Origin: Minisyncoccota bacterium
GTDB lineage: Bacteria; Patescibacteriota; Minisyncoccia; Phycocordibacterales; GCA-2747955
Length of the DNA stretch: 15,368 nucleotides
Direction: 5' to 3'
Assembly (NCBI GenBank): GCA_938010795.1
Contig: CALLVB010000092.1
Coordinates: forward strand, 1-15,368
In this document: piece by piece, positions 12,778-15,368 of the stretch
Layout of the letters: every line of letters starts with the position of its first letter
Position numbering within the stretch: position 1 is the first letter of the stretch
The notes under the pieces: model-generated
Seen by the model: the letters and a program-made list of their open reading frames with translations, nothing else
The model's database searches: none
Told to the model about the DNA's origin: nothing
Position numbers and translations under genes: made by a program

Positions 12778-13521
12778 ATGGCTCCGTTTGTAATTAAAAC
12801 TGAACAATTTGAGGGACCATTTGATGCGCTACTTTCTTTTATTGAGAAAAAAAAGATGCATATTAGTGAGGTGGCACTGGCATCTATTGCTGATGATTAT
12901 ATTGAATACGTAAGAAAGAATGAGATGAAGTTACAAGAGGTTTCATCTTTTATTGTAATTGCTGCAACACTTGCGTACATTAAATCAAAATCACTCCTAC
13001 CAACATTTAATTTAACAGAACAAGAAGAGCAAGACGCAAGTGAGCTTGAGGAGCGACTGGCGTTATTTCAAATATTTACAGGAGCTGCAAAAAAAATACA
13101 GGGACACATGTATAAACGTGTGTTGTATCCACGAATATTCAGGCTTCCTAAAAAAGAAATTGTATTTACTCCAGATGAGCACATGACTACTCAGGGGATG
13201 CACCATGCAATTTTAGAAGCACTTGCAAACACCCCGCAAGAGCATGTTATTCCAGAGAAACACGTGCAGCGACAAATGAGTCTTAAGGAGGTATTAGAAA
13301 ATATCTCAACTCGAATTAAGAGATTCGTACGTGCAAATTTTAAAGAGTTGATTGTTGGGGATGACAAGAAGGCAACCGCAGTTTCGTTCTTGGCAGTATT
13401 AGAGTTATATAAGCAAGGATTTGTTGATCTTGCTCAAGATGAGTTGTTTGGAAATATTGTCGTTGAAAATAATAGTGTGGAAACACCTAGTTATGGTCAT
13501 CACAAAGATTCATCAATATAA
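12778..13521 (+). CDS. scpA: Segregation and condensation protein A (kleisin)
   Basis: Kleisin subunit of the SMC-ScpAB condensin, which compacts and separates sister chromosomes. 247 residues. The N-terminal domain that binds the SMC neck is seen in FEGPFDALLSFIEKKKMHISEVALASIADDYIEYV (about 10-44), followed by the helix FIVIAATLAYIKSKSLLP. The middle (80-180) is variable. The C-terminal winged-helix that binds the SMC head is seen in AVSFLAVLELYKQGFVDLAQDELFGNIVV (about 201-229). It follows the RDD gene with a one-base gap and has no promoter of its own. ScpB, often the next gene, is not here; a terminator follows directly. A tail of 15 or so polar residues (ENNSVETPSYGHHKDSSI) extends past the winged helix. 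Confidence 0.93.
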   Translation: MAPFVIKTEQFEGPFDALLSFIEKKKMHISEVALASIADDYIEYVRKNEMKLQEVSSFIVIAATLAYIKSKSLLPTFNLTEQEEQDASELEERLALFQIFTGAAKKIQGHMYKRVLYPRIFRLPKKEIVFTPDEHMTTQGMHHAILEALANTPQEHVIPEKHVQRQMSLKEVLENISTRIKRFVRANFKELIVGDDKKATAVSFLAVLELYKQGFVDLAQDELFGNIVVENNSVETPSYGHHKDSSI

Positions 13522-13549
13522 AAAAGAGGTACATACCTCTTTTTCTTTT
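13521..13549. terminator. Bidirectional terminator after scpA
   Basis: AAAAAGAGGT (13521-13530), ACAT loop, ACCTCTTTTT (13535-13544), T-rich on both strands. It lies between the convergent scpA and 13551 genes. Confidence 0.92.
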
Positions 13550-13550
13550 A

Positions 13551-13787
13551 TTATTCGTCTGATGCTCCTTCATTACGAATCCGTTCTAATTCTGCTCGGA
13601 GCTCTCTTTCTGCTTGTTGTAGTTGTTGTACTTCTGCTGATGAGTTATTCGTTCCATTGTCAGTTGGGAGTTTGTTTGAATAGTCGAGGTATATAAGACC
13701 CGCAAATGCCGCACATGCAATGAGAATAATAAACATAATGAGTTGATCTACTACACTTGGTTTGTAAATAAATTTTTTGTGAGCCAT
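13551..13787 (-). CDS. Small single-pass membrane protein with coiled coil, 78 aa
   Basis: Not recognised by name. From ATG 13787 the protein has 78 residues: a basic N-terminus (MAHKKFIYKP), one hydrophobic helix (QLIMFIILIACAAFAGLIYL, about 15-34), a short polar linker rich in Asn, Ser and Thr, and a heptad-like coiled coil (AEVQQLQQAERELRAELERIRNE, about 51-73). The layout, with a basic cytosolic start and an outside coiled coil, resembles FtsL/DivIC-type or small envelope proteins in shape only. The open frame extends to 13841, but that part overlaps dnaJ and its promoter. ATG 13787 sits 9 bases after a minus-strand extended -10 (TGCTATTAT), so the later start is chosen. Not predicted to be secreted by cleavage. 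Confidence 0.75.
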   Translation of the reverse strand: MAHKKFIYKPSVVDQLIMFIILIACAAFAGLIYLDYSNKLPTDNGTNNSSAEVQQLQQAERELRAELERIRNEGASDE

Positions 13788-13791
13788 AGTG

Positions 13792-13820
13792 TTGATATAA
13801 TAGCAAAAAAAAATTACAAT
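13792..13820 (+). promoter_or_regulatory. dnaJ promoter
   Basis: TTGATA (13792-13797), 17-base spacer, TACAAT (13815-13820), then 10 bases to ATG 13831. An alternative extended -10, TG-A-TATAAT (13793-13801), overlaps the -35 of this one. No heat-shock operator is visible. Confidence 0.65.
13797..13804 (-). promoter_or_regulatory. Promoter of the 13551-13787 gene, overlapping the dnaJ promoter
   Basis: Minus-strand TATTAT (13797-13802) preceded by TG-C (13803 onward) is an extended -10, 9 bases from ATG 13787. It shares bases with the -35 of the dnaJ promoter on the other strand. Confidence 0.5.
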
Positions 13821-13830
13821 ACCACTCATT

Positions 13831-14892
13831 ATGTCAGACAACTATTACGAATTATTAGGAGTTGATAAAACAGCCTCTGATGCTGAACTTAAAAAAGCAT
13901 TTAGAAAAAAAGCTCAAGAGTATCACCCAGATAAACCAACAGGGGATGAAGAGAAATTTAAATCCGTTAATGAGGCATATTCTGTATTGTCTGATAAACA
14001 AAAAAGACAACAGTATGACACGTTTGGAAAAGCTGGAGCACAACAAGGTGCAGGAGGATTCGGTGGTGGATTTGATTTTTCAGGCTTTCAACAAGGTGCA
14101 GGTGGATTTGAATTTGATTTAGGTGATATTTTTAATCAATTTGGAGGATTCGGCGGTGGTGGTCGCAGACAACGGCGAGGTAATGATATTTCAGTAGAGA
14201 CAACTATTAGCTTCAAAGAGTCTGTCTTTGGTGTAGAAAAAGAATTTGAATTGGTGAAAGATAATATTTGTGAAGAGTGTGAGGAGACAGGCGCACACAA
14301 AAAGAAGACAAAAGCGTGTCACGAGTGTAACGGTAACGGTCGCGTCTCTCGCGTGCAACGAACCATCATGGGTAATGTGCAGACACAAACTACCTGTACA
14401 ACATGTGCGGGACGAGGGCAATTACCAGAAGAGAATTGTCATTCTTGTAAAGGGGCAGGGACCGTTAGGTCTAAAGAAAAAGTTGGTGTAAAGATTCCTG
14501 CAGGAATTGAAGATGGACAACAATTACGGATGTCAGGAAGGGGAGAGGCTTTAGCTGGTTCACAGTCAGGAGATTTGTATATCCAAGTCAGAGTGACTCC
14601 ACAAAAGAATTTTCAAAAATCAGGTAAAGATATTCACACAATAGCGGAGATAACAATGTCTGAAGCAGCGTTAGGTGCAAAAAAAACCATACCTACCGTT
14701 GATGGAGAAGTAACTATTAAGATTCCTTCTGGAACAACAACAGGTAAACAACTGCGGGTAAAGGAAGAAGGGGTGGTAATCACAGATAACAGGAGAGGAG
14801 ATTTATATGTTGAACTTATCATTTCGGTTCCAACTAAGCTTTCGAAACAACAAAAGAAATTACTTGAATCATTACAAGAGACAGGTTTATAA
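13831..14892 (+). CDS. dnaJ: Chaperone DnaJ (Hsp40), type I
   Basis: Co-chaperone that delivers clients to DnaK and stimulates its ATPase; works upstream of ClpB in disaggregation. 353 residues. The J domain is at 1-65 with the HPD motif in YHPDKP (about 31-36). A Gly/Phe-rich linker follows (about 70-115, GGFGGGFDFSGFQQGAGGFEF). The zinc-finger domain (about 148-215) has all eight cysteines in four CxxC pairs: CEECEETG, CHECNGNG, CTTCAGRG and CHSCKGAG. The first is off-pattern, since the usual CxxCxGxG glycine is Glu. C-terminal substrate-binding domains follow (VKIPAGIEDGQQLRMSGRGEA; VTIKIPSGTTTGKQLRVKEEGV). No SD sequence precedes ATG 13831; the -10 box is 10 bases away. The neighbours are not dnaK or grpE, so it stands alone. 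Confidence 0.96.
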   Translation: MSDNYYELLGVDKTASDAELKKAFRKKAQEYHPDKPTGDEEKFKSVNEAYSVLSDKQKRQQYDTFGKAGAQQGAGGFGGGFDFSGFQQGAGGFEFDLGDIFNQFGGFGGGGRRQRRGNDISVETTISFKESVFGVEKEFELVKDNICEECEETGAHKKKTKACHECNGNGRVSRVQRTIMGNVQTQTTCTTCAGRGQLPEENCHSCKGAGTVRSKEKVGVKIPAGIEDGQQLRMSGRGEALAGSQSGDLYIQVRVTPQKNFQKSGKDIHTIAEITMSEAALGAKKTIPTVDGEVTIKIPSGTTTGKQLRVKEEGVVITDNRRGDLYVELIISVPTKLSKQQKKLLESLQETGL

Positions 14893-14893
14893 G

Positions 14894-14920
14894 AACATCC
14901 CTGTGCACAGGGATGTTTTA
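14894..14920 (+). terminator. Terminator of dnaJ
   Basis: AACATCCCTG (14894-14903), TGCA loop, CAGGGATGTT (14908-14917), followed by TT and an AC-rich end. Starts 2 bases after the dnaJ stop. Confidence 0.88.
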
Positions 14921-14973
14921 CTTTGCGTGCGTGATTTGTTATTTTTACAGTAACCTTACTAACTATATATATT

Positions 14974-15368
14974 ATGAAGAAAATCATTTTTGCACTGATC
15001 GCTATTGGAATCTTGGCTGTTGGAGGACTAGCAACTGCTCAAAATAACGGATGGGTTGGAACTGACTGGATTACATCAGGATCTCTTATTCCTTCTGCTG
15101 AACTTAAGGCAAGTCTAGATTATCTTCAAGAGAACAAGGTACATAAACCAGCAGATTGTACTGGGGTAGAAGAGAGACTTACATGGCTTAATGGTGAGTG
15201 GGTATGTCAAGAAGGGGCATTTACTCCTACTGATCCGGCAGATCCAACGAATCCAGTAGATCCAAGGAGTGACTGTACATTTAATGGTAATACAGTAGAT
15301 GATGGTCAATCTATTAGCGCCTACCAAACAGCCTCAGTTGGATTTGGAGAAACATGTAATCAGCAGAC
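14974..15368 (+). CDS. Secreted surface-type protein with proline linker (partial)
   Basis: The 5' 131 codons of a gene that runs off the window. Residues 1-22 (MKKIIFALIAIGILAVGGLATA) form a classic signal peptide with cleavage likely before QNN. A domain with two Cys follows (ADCTGVEERLTWLNGEWVCQ, about 66-85). Then comes a linker of Asp/Thr-Pro units (TPTDPADPTNPVDP, about 90-103). After that begins a Cys-rich motif (CTFNGNTVDDGQSISAYQTASVGFGETC, from about 106). I recall this last motif (CxFNGxTVxxGxSVxAYQSxxVxxGxxC) as a repeated unit in large surface proteins of Patescibacteria; that is memory, not a search. The product is therefore likely exported and exposed. Upstream, TTTACA (14944-14949) and TATATA (14964-14971 region) suggest a promoter, but the spacing to the ATG is unusually tight. 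Confidence 0.8.
   Translation, partial: MKKIIFALIAIGILAVGGLATAQNNGWVGTDWITSGSLIPSAELKASLDYLQENKVHKPADCTGVEERLTWLNGEWVCQEGAFTPTDPADPTNPVDPRSDCTFNGNTVDDGQSISAYQTASVGFGETCNQQ

Noticed and set aside
13788..13841. Longer N-terminus for the 13551 gene (start at 13841)
   Set aside because: Would overlap the dnaJ coding start and the shared promoters; the extended -10 box points to ATG 13787.

Overview
The window looks like a stretch of chromosome from a Patescibacteria/CPR-type bacterium (inference). The grounds are AT-rich DNA, compact genes, a 708-residue valyl-tRNA synthetase without the usual C-terminal tail, an endonuclease III lacking half of its iron-sulfur cysteines, a tRNA gene without encoded CCA, almost no Shine-Dalgarno (SD) sequences ahead of housekeeping genes, and a secreted protein with a Cys-rich repeat of a type I associate with these organisms. 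TGA is used as a stop codon, so the TGA-to-Gly code of Gracilibacteria/Absconditabacteria does not apply.

Layout. 1-296 is the 3' end of gyrB. 297-726 holds no credible protein gene; it has its own TTGACA promoter and many hairpins, including GAAA and UUCG tetraloops, and is best read as an unidentified structured RNA. Then come fba (class II aldolase), two small acidic hypothetical genes and a bidirectional terminator. On the minus strand valS is followed by a class I/II aminotransferase whose promoter sits in the valS terminator. 5824-6969 contains two tandem gene cassettes with near-identical promoters and terminators but diverged proteins. clpB follows, then a small membrane-anchored protein, nth (minus), a small unknown gene, a four-helix membrane protein, tRNA-Tyr(GUA), and a non-coding gap with partial copies of the tRNA 3' end. 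An RDD membrane protein gene and scpA form an operon. A small membrane/coiled-coil gene (minus) and dnaJ are divergent with overlapping promoters. The window ends inside a gene for a secreted, proline-linker protein.

How the parts relate. Most genes are housekeeping: DNA topology and chromosome organisation (gyrB, scpA), glycolysis (fba), translation (valS, tRNA-Tyr), proteostasis (clpB, dnaJ) and base-excision repair (nth). Nearly all are single-gene units closed by strong hairpin terminators; the exception is RDD-scpA. Two styles of 5' end coexist. Housekeeping and most membrane genes place a -10 box 6-10 nt before the ATG, which predicts leaderless mRNAs. Four small hypothetical genes (5892, 6483, 9837, 11018) have real leaders with purine-rich ribosome sites and look like an accessory layer. 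The twin cassettes, the unknown RNA and the leaderless/SD split are the points most worth following.
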